Assembly: GCF_947179165.1 (NCBI RefSeq)
Contig: NC_077247.1
Coordinates: 41,956,935-42,020,934, forward strand
DNA from: Solanum dulcamara
Taxonomy: Eukaryota > Streptophyta > Magnoliopsida > Solanales > Solanaceae
DNA length: 64,000 bases
Reading direction: 5' to 3'
Shown here: one piece after another, positions 32,031-42,895 of the stretch
How the letters are laid out: every line of letters starts with the position of its first letter
Position numbering within the stretch: position 1 is the first letter of the stretch
Translations under genes and position numbers: made by a program
The notes under the pieces: generated by a model
Seen by the model: the letters and a program-made list of their open reading frames with translations, nothing else
Told to the model about the DNA's origin: nothing
Database searches by the model: none

Positions 32031-32545
32031 TAAAGTAATTTGAATTTTGAGTCTTCCCCCAATGTCATCACTCGTCTCTTGGCTTTCTCGTACATTTTCT
32101 TAATTACCCCTAATATGAGCTACAAATACATCTTTAGCCTTCAAACGTCGATAGAACCCCGTATGAACTTTGTCATAAGCTTTTTCTAGGTCAATGAACA
32201 TCATATGTAAATTCCTTTTCTTTTCCTATACTGCTCCATTAATCTCCTTACGTGATGTATGGTTTTTTTAGTCAAACCCCCCCACATGGATCCAAATTGG
32301 TTCTCGGTGATAGACACATCCGTCTTCATCCTCATCTTCATCACCCTCTCTCAAACTTTCATAACAACTTGATACCTCTATAATTGTTGCAATTCTGAAT
32401 ATTACCGTTGTTCTTGTACATCAGAATTATTATACTCCACCTCCATATCTACGCCTTTTCAGAATTCCACGAGAATCTTGTCTGACATAATCCTCCTCCC
32501 TTTTCTCATCTTATGAATAACCTCTTTTAACTTCCTCAAACTTGA
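32030..32545 (-). mobile_element. RTE-type LINE reverse-transcriptase relic
   Basis: Minus strand reads NLHMMFIDLEKAYDKVHTGF then LKAKDVFVAHIRG. The preceding frames include ENQFGSMWGG-like and IGKEKEF pieces, the RTE palm block ('..QYRERKK.LHMVFIDLEKAYDKV'). Stops and frameshifts throughout. It covers a different part of the ORF from the C-terminal relics at 7960, 11151 and 14700. Confidence 0.7.
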
Positions 32546-33132
32546 TATATAGTTGATGCCCCTACAAACTCAAAATCTAGATGAATCACCCAGTGAAATA
32601 TGATCATGTCCCCCTCTTCATTCAAGATACTTCAAACTAATATATCCAAGTTATTTATTTTATATTTTTATCATTTAATCACTATTATATGTCTATTCAA
32701 TTTAATTTGTTTCTCTTAAAGATTAACTTGATTAGTTTGATGTAATTACACAATTGGAGTAAGTATTTTAAATATATACCATTGTATTAATTAGAACCAA
32801 AAATGATGTGGAAAAATACAGGATATAATATCTTTTTTTGATATACTAAACTTGAAACACGGTTATGACACAAGCAGTACAATATATAAATGGAAGTAGT
32901 ACTCTTTTTATATACTTATTTAAAAAGGTATCTTAGACGCAAACACATGTCAAGTCTTTATAAGGTAGCATATGTAATTAACTACATTTTTGCTTATGGA
33001 TGCATCTTACAATGAAAATAAAATTTCAGAAAGAATTGTACTGCTATTTGATTTTTTAATCAATTATTGTTGTCTTGTTTTTCTGATTGATTGCCTTTTT
33101 TTTGACGACAAGTTTTCGTTTTCAATCTTAAT

Positions 33133-33425
33133 GCAGGAGCGGAAAGCCACTTGACTGTAAGGAAAGAAAACATCGTTTTTCAATTATTACTTGCTGGGGC
33201 GGAGTGTAGACGAGCGAGCAGAGCCAAGGAAAGAGGGAAGCCCGTCATAGAGCAGTCGACTAGAAGTAGAAGACTGCTGGCCTGAGAGAAGGCGGCCTCT
33301 CTCGGGAAAGATGGCCCAATTTCTCTTCTTTCTTTTTGATCAGTCGAAGGTAGGGCAGTCTTCCTAGCTTTAGGGTCAACGACAAGTCCATTTTGCACTT
33401 GAAGTGAGCTTGAGTTTGCCTGATC
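33133..33425. other. GC-rich island, possible mitochondrial DNA insertion (NUMT)
   Basis: An abrupt change from very AT-rich DNA to roughly half GC, with word use typical of plant mitochondrial intergenic DNA (GAGCGGAAAGCCACTTG, CCAAGGAAAGAGGGAAGCCC, GAAGGTAGGGCAGTC). The 72-codon minus frame at 33180-33398 starts without context and matches no family I know. Origin inferred from composition and style only. Confidence 0.45.
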
Positions 33426-33475
33426 GACGTCTAATTATCTTTTTACGTTTTAAAAAAAATCCAAGATTCTTTCGA

Positions 33476-33524
33476 GGTATATATATATATAATTAGTGTA
33501 TATCATATATATATATATATCCAA
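33476..33524. repeat. AT microsatellite, interrupted
   Basis: Two (AT)n blocks around AATTAGTGTATATC. Confidence 0.8.
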
Positions 33525-34497
33525 ATAGCTTTTTCATTATCTTTATCATAAAAAATTGTTTGTAATTATCTTACTGGTGACGTCAATATTTTTACATGAT
33601 CAGTGCTTGATACATATATCATAGCCTTATTTTTTAATCAGTGGTGTAATTTCCATTTACTTTTACTAATACCCTCAATCTACCGATCGATAATATAAAA
33701 GTCAAAATAGCCTGGCAAAAGAACAAAAATGTCTATTCATCATGTTCTTTCGTTTGTCTATGAAGAGTTCTTCTAAGCTTCTATTTCTTCATACATAATC
33801 ACACGTTAAACGAAATTTGTTTAATCCATTTAATTTATTTTTCCTTAAAACACTTATCATGCCTTAAACGATTTAGGAACCTAAACCTCAGTTTGACTAT
33901 GATATTCATGTTTAAAGTCAATGTATTCAAAAGTCTATATCAAACAAGAAAAAAAGGATACAATTTTTATCATTATAACCAGTCGTTTATGTATTCAGCA
34001 AGAGATACAAATATGTCTAATTAAACTTCATGTATATCACACTTAGCTTATAGTTACCTATCCTCTACTCAAAGAAAACTAGAGATTCGAATAGAATTTA
34101 ATTTAAAAGTGAGAATACAACAACTTAATTATAAGGAAAAAGGATATATTGATCGGGGTTTGCACTTTGGATACATCGTCTAAGACTGAATAAAATTAGT
34201 AAATCATCGATAATCATGCACGTGTCACTCTGCAGACTTTAATTTGTCATACACTATCTACTCATCGTTAATCCATCTTATTTGTACCTGGCTACAAGCC
34301 TACAATCTATAGCCTTAGAATTTAAATACTATTAGTTTTTTTAAAAAAAAAAATGGAAGGAAAAAAAAACACGTGTGTGACATTATATTATTGCTTGGGG
34401 AAGACTGTTTTTATATCACCTCTTGTCCTCATATATAGATGTATTTAGTCAACAGAGGCCCTTTAAGATGGGAAGGGTTGAGTAATATAGTTCATAT

Positions 34498-34498
34498 A

Positions 34499-34561
<63 letters not shown>
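34498..34561. repeat. (AT)n microsatellite, about 31 units
   Basis: Uninterrupted AT dinucleotide tract. Likely highly variable in length between accessions. Confidence 0.95.
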
Positions 34562-34564
<3 letters not shown>

Positions 34565-34689
34565 CATTAATCATATCTTTGAATGATCTTCCTCTTAAAT
34601 AGACACTATGGTGGTAGACTTTGACCAAATTCTCTGAAAGTCAAAGAGGATTTGTACACTTAATAAAAAATAAATAAATTAGAGACTAG

Positions 34690-34955
34690 TACTTCCTTTG
34701 TTTCAAATAAATAAAATTTTGGGCTGTGATAAATATACTCCTTAAGAAAGCTAGTTGATGATAATTTTTTCAATACTATTCTTTTGTTTCTTTTCAATTT
34801 TTTCTTAATATTAGAGATAGTTAAAGAAAATCATTAAAGATAAAGAGTAATTTTGGAAGAATAAAAAAATATATCTTTAGACTTTGAAAAATTCATTTAT
34901 TTGGAACATAGAAAAACTGTCAAAAAGTTCATTTATTTTCGACAGGATGAAGTAT
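34690..34955. mobile_element. Stowaway-like MITE
   Basis: Left GTACTTCCTTTGTTTCAAAT and reverse complement of right ATACTTCATCCTGTCGAAAA give imperfect terminal inverted repeats starting TACTTC. AT-rich, no ORF. Confidence 0.55.
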
Positions 34956-35079
34956 TAGAGACTAAGACCAACCTAAAAAAAGATTTGGACCAAATAGTAA
35001 ATAAGAATAATTTAGTAAAATTATATTAATGCCCATGTTTTGGGGATGGTCTTTAATTTTTGTTCTCAAATCAAATAAT

Positions 35080-35470
35080 TTTGTTGTCGTTCAACACAAG
35101 TAAAAATTAAGTGGTCGAAAATATCATGACACCAAAATAACAAATAATTTTCGCTTGACATAAGTTTATATTTCCGTGTCATAATATACCACAAGAGACA
35201 TAATTTAATTCCTATAGAACTTATGTAGTAAGAAACAAAAATTAAGTTTTAGAACTCACAAGTTACGCCGTGAGAGGCATAACATAATTCCTACAAAACT
35301 TATGTTGTAAGAGGCAGAACATCTCTAAACTTATGTCGAGCGAACAAGATCGTATAAAAGTACTACACAACTTATATATGTCGCATAACTTAATTCCTAT
35401 CGAACTTATGTCTAATGAGACAAAAGTTCTCTAAATTTATACCGAATGAGTTAAATCATAGCTAGGTACA
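35080..35470. repeat. Diverged tandem repeats (CTTATGTCG / TAATTCCTA words)
   Basis: Repeated ATAATTCCTA.[A/C]AACTTATG and ACTTATGTCG[A/C][G/A] words at uneven spacing, at least four times. No ORF. Class unknown. Confidence 0.5.
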
Positions 35471-35707
35471 TAAGGGTATTTTGAATTAGAAATTTTCATT
35501 AAATGAGTAGCTGGGGCAAAAGTTAAAAACCATCTCCCAAATAAGAGTATTTCATGCAAAAGCTTCATTAACAAAAATATGACAAGTAAAATGAACTTGA
35601 AGAATTAATAGAGTGATTATTGGAAAGGAAAACATTGGATGATATCTTTTAATGAGGGAAAATGTGATAGAGTTTCCTTTAGATTATATTGTTCTGTTTG
35701 CGTAGAG

Positions 35708-35980
35708 CAGGGGCGGACCCACGTGGTGTCGAGGGGTTCATCAGAACCTTTTTCGTTAAAAAATTATATTATATATATAAAATAAATTTTTTAATTTATG
35801 AGTATATATTTAACATTGAACTCCCTAAGCATAAGCCAAGGAACTAGCTTAGTGGCAAAGAGGGTTCAATATTTTGCTTAGTTTGCAGGTTCGAATCTAA
35901 ATGAGCATATTTTTTTTCTTCAGATTTTAGGTAATAAAATGCTGAATCCCCGTTAAAAAATTCCTGATTCCACCCAATAA
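35708..35980. mobile_element. hAT-type MITE with internal tRNA-like module
   Basis: Begins CAGGGGCGGACCCACG and ends near CCTGATTCCACCCAATA, a decayed inverted end. The interior has TAGCTTAGTGGCAAAGAG (pol III A-box-like) and CAGGTTCGAATCT (B-box-like) about 45 nt apart, as in a tRNA gene or SINE head. No clean target duplication. Same family as 29086-29273 and 37235-37506. Confidence 0.65.
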
Positions 35981-36214
35981 ATAGAAAAATCAATATATAC
36001 ATTGCCTATTTCATTTCCTTGGAAAAAAAGCAAAGGAAAAACACGTTTCATTTTCTTTTTATTGGAAAAGGTGGATTCCACTCATTTTCCTTGTTTTTCT
36101 ATAGTTTGAACAAGTAAAGATACGCATTTGAAAAAGTACTCGTACAAAGGTCAAATCCTTTGAGTTGCAAAACTTGCCATTTAAGTTATTGAAAATATTA
36201 TTTTTTTTATCTCA

Positions 36215-36350
36215 ATTTATGTGGTATATTTTGAATTTCGAGAGTCAAACAGTTAAGTTGTGATCTTAAATTTGGATATTAAATCTTAATTTGTTTTGAA
36301 CCTCATAATTTAAAAATTGACACATAAATTAGAATAGAGAGAGTAGTATT
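36215..36350. mobile_element. Short Stowaway-like MITE
   Basis: ATCTCAATTTATGTGGTATA at the left and TTGACACATAAATTAGAATA at the right are inverted relatives (TCT.AATTTATGTG). About 135 bp, no ORF. Confidence 0.5.
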
Positions 36351-37234
36351 TATTTTGAAGCTTTCCAATAATTGAGGTATGTTTAAAAAAATACAAAATT
36401 AAAAGGGTGGGGTGGAGTTGGTGGTGTGTGGGGGGGGGGAGGCTCTGTTAAATAATTAAATTTTAGATATTTTGACTAAAAGCCAGTGGAAAGTCATTTT
36501 CACCGGCAAGATATACATAAATATTTGGAGTATTGTATTTTATTTCTCCCAGAAAATAAAAGTTATTTTATGCTAACCTCAATAAAATGGACAAGTTTGG
36601 TGAAATTTGGACCAGCAAAATATCCCAAACCTGACATGTGGCTCAAGTTACATGTGAACTAAGATTAATTAGAATAGATTATTTAATCAAAAATTCCATT
36701 ATCCAATTTGACAGTGTCCAAGTCATATATAGGAGTAGCTTAATTTAAATGAAATTCAGAAGTATTAAATGGCTAGTTTTTCATCTTTATTGCCCTTAAT
36801 CATGGGTTAATATCAAGGGGATGAAAGAGGGTTTAAATGTTAATTACTTGCTCTTAATCGAGTTCCAATTTTGCCTTATAATTTTATATTGATAATTATC
36901 GATTACCCCATTATAACGTGAAGAATAAATTTTTACCCTTTCTGTAAGTCTGTTTCATATTACTTGATTCATATTGACCTGACACACTTTTTAAACTTTT
37001 TTATTATTGCTTCCACATACTCAGAGTCACTTATTATTCTAAAAACACACTAAGATCAAACGAGTCGATAACTCATAATTGTACATTTTGTTACATATAT
37101 ATTGGTTTGCAAAAATAACCATATATGCAGTAAGCAGAATATAAATGTACCATAATTTACATTTTGACTAAAGAAATTTCACGTATTTTCTTCCCTTTAA
37201 TCCTTCTCAAGACAACATTATTATAGCTTGTCAG

Positions 37235-37506
37235 CAGGGGCGGAACCAGAATATTTGATAAGGGGGTTCAAGAAAATTAAGGGACTGATGAAAACAGAAA
37301 AAAACATGTCATTGCTGAGAATCGAACACGCAACCACGGGCTCAATAACAGACATCTTATCCACTGATCCACAATCTTCATTTGTTAAGGGGATGCAAAA
37401 CTAATATTTGTACATGAATAAAAAAATTCGCAGTATATATATAGTGTAATTTTCCGACGAAGGGGGTTCGGTCGCTACCCCTCGCACCCCTGTGGCTCCG
37501 CCCCTA
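37235..37506. mobile_element. hAT-type MITE with internal tRNA-like module, 272 bp
   Basis: Ends CAGGGGCGGAACCAGA and (reverse complement) TAGGGGCGGAGCCACA, 13 of 16 identical, flanked by the perfect 8-bp duplication CTTGTCAG at 37227-37234 and 37507-37514. On the minus strand the interior reads GTGGATCAGTGGATAAGATG (A-box-like) and GTGTTCGATTCTCAGC (B-box-like), a tRNA-like module. No transposase; moved in trans. Confidence 0.88.
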
Positions 37507-38164
37507 CTTGTCAGTTGAAGCAAGTATACTACTACTATTTTCTTGTATTGTCCGTACAAACAAAAGGTGTACGAATCTCACATTGACTTTTTATTACTGT
37601 AATTTTTGTGGCAATTAATATTTATATAGGGGTGTGGACTTAGTCTTCGTTAATATTTTTTTGGAACAAATTACTTGGTGAGGAAGATCGTTATGATCAT
37701 GTTGTTTACTTTGACCGACGGCTTTGTCTCCTAAGGTTGTTTGACTAATCAACAATTAATGTGACATATTAGTGATCACATGAAATTCAAATACTGATGT
37801 CAATGGTGAGATAAAAATTCCCTTCATGTTCTTATTGATTTTTTATTAATTACTATTTCTTATTCTTTTGGCGTTAACTTTTCTTTGAAGCAATGAGTAT
37901 ATACTATACAATGACATATATAATAAGATATAAAAATAATGCCTTCAGAGATTATGACGAAATGGTAAATACTTTTTGATTAATAGTAGAGGTTTGGAGT
38001 TCAATAATCTAAATTAATTGGGCCCAAAATACAAACCGAATCAAGTGGAAAATCAAAAGAAACAGTTATTGAAATTTAATTACTAATGATTTCTAGGGCT
38101 TAATTGGTGCTCCCTCCGTTTTAAAATTTGTTTGTCAAATGTACCAAAATATTTTAGTCTTAAA

Positions 38165-38750
38165 AATGTCTTGTACGTGGTGTGCTGGTCGCACCACCAC
38201 CCTGAGTAAAGCTCTCAAGCACACTCAAGACCCTCAATAAGGTATTTTGAAGCAAAGGTGTGGTTGCGTGCTATATATGGAGGAACCTGGTCCTCTCTAA
38301 CATCAATCTGAGGCTCTAGAGAGACCGCTCTAGCACGACCTCTCTTTGGTGACACTCCACGAGCACGATCTCTAGCTTTGGCTCTATTCCTACCTTTAGT
38401 TGAGGCCTCAACAACTGCCTCGTGAGCTGCCTCCCTTCTACCACCAGCAACAATAGCTCTAGTCCTCGCCATCTGTCAAAAAACATGTGGCAACTTAGTA
38501 CTAACGAAAGTAACCACGCACGATGGAAAAGAATAAATCAAAGGAAGTTTCCTAACAGTCTTCATAGTCTCTCGAAGATAAGTACAGATGTTTCTGCATC
38601 GATTTTTAAAACTCTACTTAGATTCGACTTATATACACGTGAGGCTTATGAACCTGGAATAATATACAACTTGCAGCTGCTCCAAGTTATCCAAACATGT
38701 GAATTCGTGATGTTTAACTTGACTTATAAGTTTACTTAAGCAACAAGCCG
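38165..38750 (-). mobile_element. Ty3/gypsy fragment: gag N-terminus and 5' leader
   Basis: The minus-strand ORF 38472-38215 starts MARTRAIVAGGRREAAHEAV and continues KARDRARGVSPKRGRARAVS then EPQIDVREDQVPP. This Arg/Gly-rich start followed by 'EPQ.DVREDQVPP' is the beginning of gag in a common nightshade gypsy family. Sequence right of 38472 (GTCTCTCGAAGATAAGTACA, CACGTGAGGCTTATGAACCT) corresponds to the element's untranslated leader. The coding frame loses similarity after about 70 codons and no pol adjoins. Confidence 0.65.
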
Positions 38751-38814
38751 ATGACTTTTTCAAAAGATAAGTATTAGGAAAAAAATTAAATTAACAAAAA
38801 GAAAAATCTTAATG

Positions 38815-38817
<3 letters not shown>

Positions 38818-38848
<31 letters not shown>
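38818..38848. repeat. (AT)n microsatellite
   Basis: About 15 AT units. Confidence 0.9.
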
Positions 38849-38850
<2 letters not shown>

Positions 38851-40181
38851 CTATGTGCAGCTCACTATTTTTGTTGCCTCGAGTATATAATCTTCTAAAC
38901 AATGAGATGGGATTAATTTATTTATTTTTTGGATAGGAACTATAGTGACGTAATGTGATGAGAATATATAAGTGATGATCTTAGGGATAAAGAAAATCAA
39001 TTTTTAATTTTAATGACGGTTGATTTGATGGAATTATTAGAACTTTTCTAAGGTTGGCTGGATGTAGACTTACAACCAACCACCTTAAGTTCCATGTTTA
39101 GACTTGGTCTATTTTGACCATAGAAATCTATGCTTGAAAATTCAAAAGTGTGATATGTAATGAGATTTTTCATAATAATTGTTTTTCAGAAAAATCGTTA
39201 TTTTGTTTAAAAGTTGAATTTGTACACCGAGTACCTTTTGATTTTCGATAAAGGCTTTTTGCGACATACGAGCCTTTTCCGTTCTTTTCGAACCATTTAC
39301 AAATTCATATTCCTTTATTCTTTGAATTACCATGTGTTATCATGTAATCTGCTTTTTTTTTTATGAGGTCTGATTTTATTTCATACAATAATTAATTCTG
39401 ATATTTTTCAATTAATTTAAAAATATCTTAATTAATTTCACAAAATATTATACTCAAATTATTATTTACATCTGGTTCCTTCAAAACCTCTTTTTGATTA
39501 ATCTTTCTTAAGAGGAAGGGGTAGGGAAGCTGATAAACCTCATTTTAATTTTTGGTTCTTTATATATGTAAGGTTGTGTCAAGACTCAAGATTACTATAC
39601 ATTTGCATTGACTTGTTGACAGCAGTCGAAAATCTACCATAGGTTGTGTTTGGTATGATGGAAGAAAACATTTCTACAAAACATTCTCTTATGCATGTTT
39701 TATAAATCAAAATGTTTTAAAAAATATTTTGCTTAAGAAAAAAAATATGAAAATCAAGTTTCCCAAGTGAAATTCATCATTGGTTGTGTCCTTCACCCCT
39801 GCCTTTCTCTCACCCACCACCCACGTTCACCCCATCCCACTCTAGTGTTTAGCGGAGTATATAAATGTTTTTGAGACATTATTTGTTGCTTACTTATCAA
39901 ACTCCAAAAAAAATTATTTATATCGGTGATCACGTTTTTCTCCATACGTATATTGTATATCATAAATTTCAAATGTCTTTAATTTTTTAAACAAAATCCA
40001 TATTCAGTCAAACACCATATCATAAATTGAAACAAACGAAATTACAAAATTAAAAAGAATAAATCAAGGAGGAGAATCGATAGAACTTTGAATATGAATT
40101 TGAAAATCTAGATTTCTTACATCTGATTAGGGAAAAAAGCAAAAAATAAAATAAAATCATTTTCATCATTCTAACTAGGCA

Positions 40182-40790
40182 CTACCATCCATAATCATCT
40201 ACACTCAACTTACTACTTTCAGAATTAATACTATAACTAGCAGAAGTACCACCACTCTCTTGTTTTTCTTCTTGAAAATTATCCTTTGTATATTTGTCAG
40301 CCTGATCTTCATAGTTATAATAGTATCCATAATTCCTATTATAGCCCTCTTCCACTGAATTACTTCCAAATAATTCATTTTGATGATCATTTGGTGGACC
40401 AAAACTTAGGTTAATTGGACCCTTTTGATTCTTGAACATTGGACTAGTGTGACATCCAGTATGTTGTTGCACTAGTGCCCGAAAATTCGTGATGCTAGCG
40501 TTCAAAAGAGTCGTAGGAGTTTTCTTGGATGCTCGAAATCTCTTTCGAATAACCGGTTCGATTTTAGGGTTTATTGACTCATGAATAGCATCATTTCCAG
40601 AAATTTGTGAAGAATATTGATGATCAATAGTCATGTTTTGAGTATTTGTGGTTATGATAGTGGAATCAGAGAAACACTCATGTGGATTATTTTCTATTGC
40701 AAAATCAGGTTGTTTGTAGTAATAGTATGGTATATCATCATGATCCATCCACTCATGATGACTAGGGGAAGTTGGGATAGTGCTATCCAT
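40182..40790 (-). CDS. VQ-motif protein, 202 aa (paralogue B)
   Basis: Intronless VQ protein, a presumed nuclear WRKY cofactor. Seen: Tyr/His/Asp-rich N-terminus (a YYYY run at 22-25), basic patch IRKRFRASKKTPTTLLNAS (81-99), VQ core NFRALVQQHTGCHT (102-115; FxxxVQxxTG intact), KGPINLSFGPPN, then a Tyr/Asn-rich and acidic C-terminus with a Ser cluster ending SSKLSVDDYGW. The RASKKTPTT-to-LSFG block matches paralogue A almost residue for residue, while both ends have diverged; the two point the same way with no other gene between them, consistent with a local duplication later spread by transposon insertions. A TATA box lies about 70 nt upstream of the ATG, and a TTGACT W-box core (minus strand, 40880-40885) lies about 95 nt upstream of it. 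Confidence 0.93.
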   Translation of the reverse strand: MDSTIPTSPSHHEWMDHDDIPYYYYKQPDFAIENNPHECFSDSTIITTNTQNMTIDHQYSSQISGNDAIHESINPKIEPVIRKRFRASKKTPTTLLNASITNFRALVQQHTGCHTSPMFKNQKGPINLSFGPPNDHQNELFGSNSVEEGYNRNYGYYYNYEDQADKYTKDNFQEEKQESGGTSASYSINSESSKLSVDDYGW

Positions 40791-40858
40791 GGCTAATTAG
40801 GTTGTTGGGTTGCATGTGCATTATATATGAAGCCAAATAGTTTGGCTATTCTAATGAG

Positions 40859-40868
40859 ATTTATATAG
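40859..40868 (-). promoter_or_regulatory. TATA box of VQ paralogue B
   Basis: CTATATAAA on the minus strand, about 70 nt from the ATG, a similar distance to that in paralogue A. A second TATA-like word at 40821-40829 is too close to the start codon to be used easily. Confidence 0.6.
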
Positions 40869-40949
40869 GACATTTGTGTAGTCAAATTGCGACATTTTTG
40901 GTTTTGATTTTTCCTTTTTAAATTTTAGACAATAGATTCTATCATTTAC

Positions 40950-41110
40950 CAACATGAGTTGTGGTGCAGTGGTGAAACCGCTTCACCTTTAATCAAAGAT
41001 ATCGGGTTCGAGCCCTGTGTATGAAAAAAATTATGTCGGGGCGCCAATCTGAATTTAGTCGGAACTCTACGGGCTCCGAACACCGAATGGAAAATCGAAG
41101 AAAAAAAATA
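40950..41110 (+). mobile_element. SolS-type SINE
   Basis: A tRNA-like head (GTTGTGGTGCAGTGGTGAAA A box; GGGTTCGAGCCCTG B box, 32 nt apart), then a body with TCTACGGGCTCCGAACACCG, then an A-rich tail GAAGAAAAAAAATATG. This is the layout of nightshade SolS SINEs. It is inserted about 160 bp upstream of VQ paralogue B, on the opposite strand. Confidence 0.75.
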
Positions 41111-41829
41111 TGTTCATCTTTTTGAGCATTCAAATGTTTCCCCACCCCATCCCTCTCCATAGATCTCCAATTAGATATAGAGCGATAATTTGAACTTTAT
41201 GAATTATATTTTAAAATTTTAGGATCACACATCAAAGATTATAGTCACTGAATTTTAATTTTATATATATATTTCTTAATACAAATATAAATATTAAACT
41301 AAAATTATTGATTTTGATTGAATTTGTACTTTAACTTTAATTTCTAACTTTGTCCTTTATTCAACCAATAAATTATACTCCATTGGAACATTTGTAATTA
41401 TGAAATTGTTGAGTAAAAGAGGTAGGTCGACCTTTCATTTGAATTCAACTTTTAATTTATATATATATATATACGCATATACCGTCGACATTTTGAAAGT
41501 ATATATATTTTAACCTCTTATAACAAATAATATACTTTTATCTTTCAGATTACTAGTCTCATTTTTTATGTATAGACGATTATACATATTTATTTATCTG
41601 ATAAAGTAAACTTTTTTCTCATGTTGGAAGATTATTTTTACTGTTTCTTTCTTTGTTGAAGAAGTTTAGGTGGGAATGCAATTGGGATTTGGGTATATAA
41701 GCCAAAATACATGTAACTTCTAGGAAATAGCACCACGTTACATGACAAAGACCAAAAAAAAAATACTAGGAAAGGAAGATGAATCATATCTAGGAAAATC
41801 CAATAGCATGTTAGTTTAATTTTGCTTCT

Positions 41830-42035
41830 TCTTCACAGAATTAATTAATTACTCTTTTTTGTTTCATATCGCATGTCATCTATTATTGATCTGACACGCT
41901 TTTTGAGAAAGTTTTAATTTGATGTGTATTTTATTAAATTAATTTTGAAAAAAACTCTTTAATTTGTTAAAATAAATAAGGAAAAATGAATTATGTAGTT
42001 TTAATATATATGCCAAGTAAAATGAAATGGAGGGA
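41830..42035. mobile_element. Stowaway-like MITE
   Basis: Left ATTACTCTTTTTTGTTTCAT and right AAGTAAAATGAAATGGAGGG are loosely inverted around an AT-rich core. Weak but typical of neighbouring copies. Confidence 0.4.
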
Positions 42036-42139
42036 TAATATATTTATAAAGTACACAAAATTAATTGTCATATAATTGTTGCAACCTGCACATGTTTTGC
42101 TGCCCATGCATGAGGTAGGTGTTTCTTGTCTATTTCAAC

Positions 42140-42402
42140 CGATTTTATGATATTATTTCCGCCTCATTTTAGTTGTTATGATAAAGTTTTACATAATTTT
42201 TAAGAAAACATTAATTAGGAGCGTTATTTGACTAATATATCCCTTATTAATTTTTTGATCTTTATCTATTTATGTACCTCTTAATTTTTTGAATAATTAA
42301 TATTAAGAGTAAAATTGAAAAAATATAATTAATTCTCACTTGATTGTTTAAATTGACAATTATTTTTAACATATGTGATAGCTAATATGGGACGGAGGGA
42401 GT
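42140..42402. mobile_element. Stowaway-like MITE ending in ACGGAGGGAGTA
   Basis: Starts near TTATTTCCGCCTCATTTTAG and ends GATAGCTAATATGGGACGGAGGGAGTA, the standard edge of this family. No ORF. Confidence 0.5.
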
Positions 42403-42589
42403 ACAAATTACTAATACTTATAATAGATGTATTAATTATCACCTCCTAAAAGTGCAATTTGACTCACGTTAATTACTACTCCTCCAGTTAAAAAGAGTTC
42501 ATCTGTTAAGTAGATTTAAATAAGCATTAGATAGGAATAATTAGTATTAAGCAGGATAAATAACCATCATAATAAATTTAATTAGACTT

Positions 42590-42895
42590 CTTAGCTATAG
42601 TTTACATATTTACGGGCTGTAGCTATAGTTTAAGCTGTCTCGTTTGTATAATCGCAGGTTTGTATAATTCAAGGTATTTTTGTATAAACTCAAAATAACA
42701 AATTTATACAAACACAAACATCTGAATTTTAAATATTTATACGAATTATACTATACAAAATTACATTATACAATATACAAATTATATTATACAAATTTCG
42801 AATTATACAAACGTACAAATTATATAAACTTGAACGGTAATTAGCATTAAATATTAATGATGAATTATAAATTAGCTAAATTATAGCTATATTAA
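42590..42895. repeat. TATACAAA-rich unit bounded by TAGCTATA words
   Basis: Left edge TTAGCTATAGTTTACATATT and right edge AATTAGCTAAATTATAGCTATA are inverted relatives. The interior is a degenerate ATTATACAAA tandem. Probably a MITE with microsatellite growth inside. Confidence 0.5.

Noticed and set aside
33180..33398. 72-codon minus-strand ORF in the GC-rich island
   Set aside because: No family match, no gene context; openness follows from composition. Island retained as possible organelle DNA.
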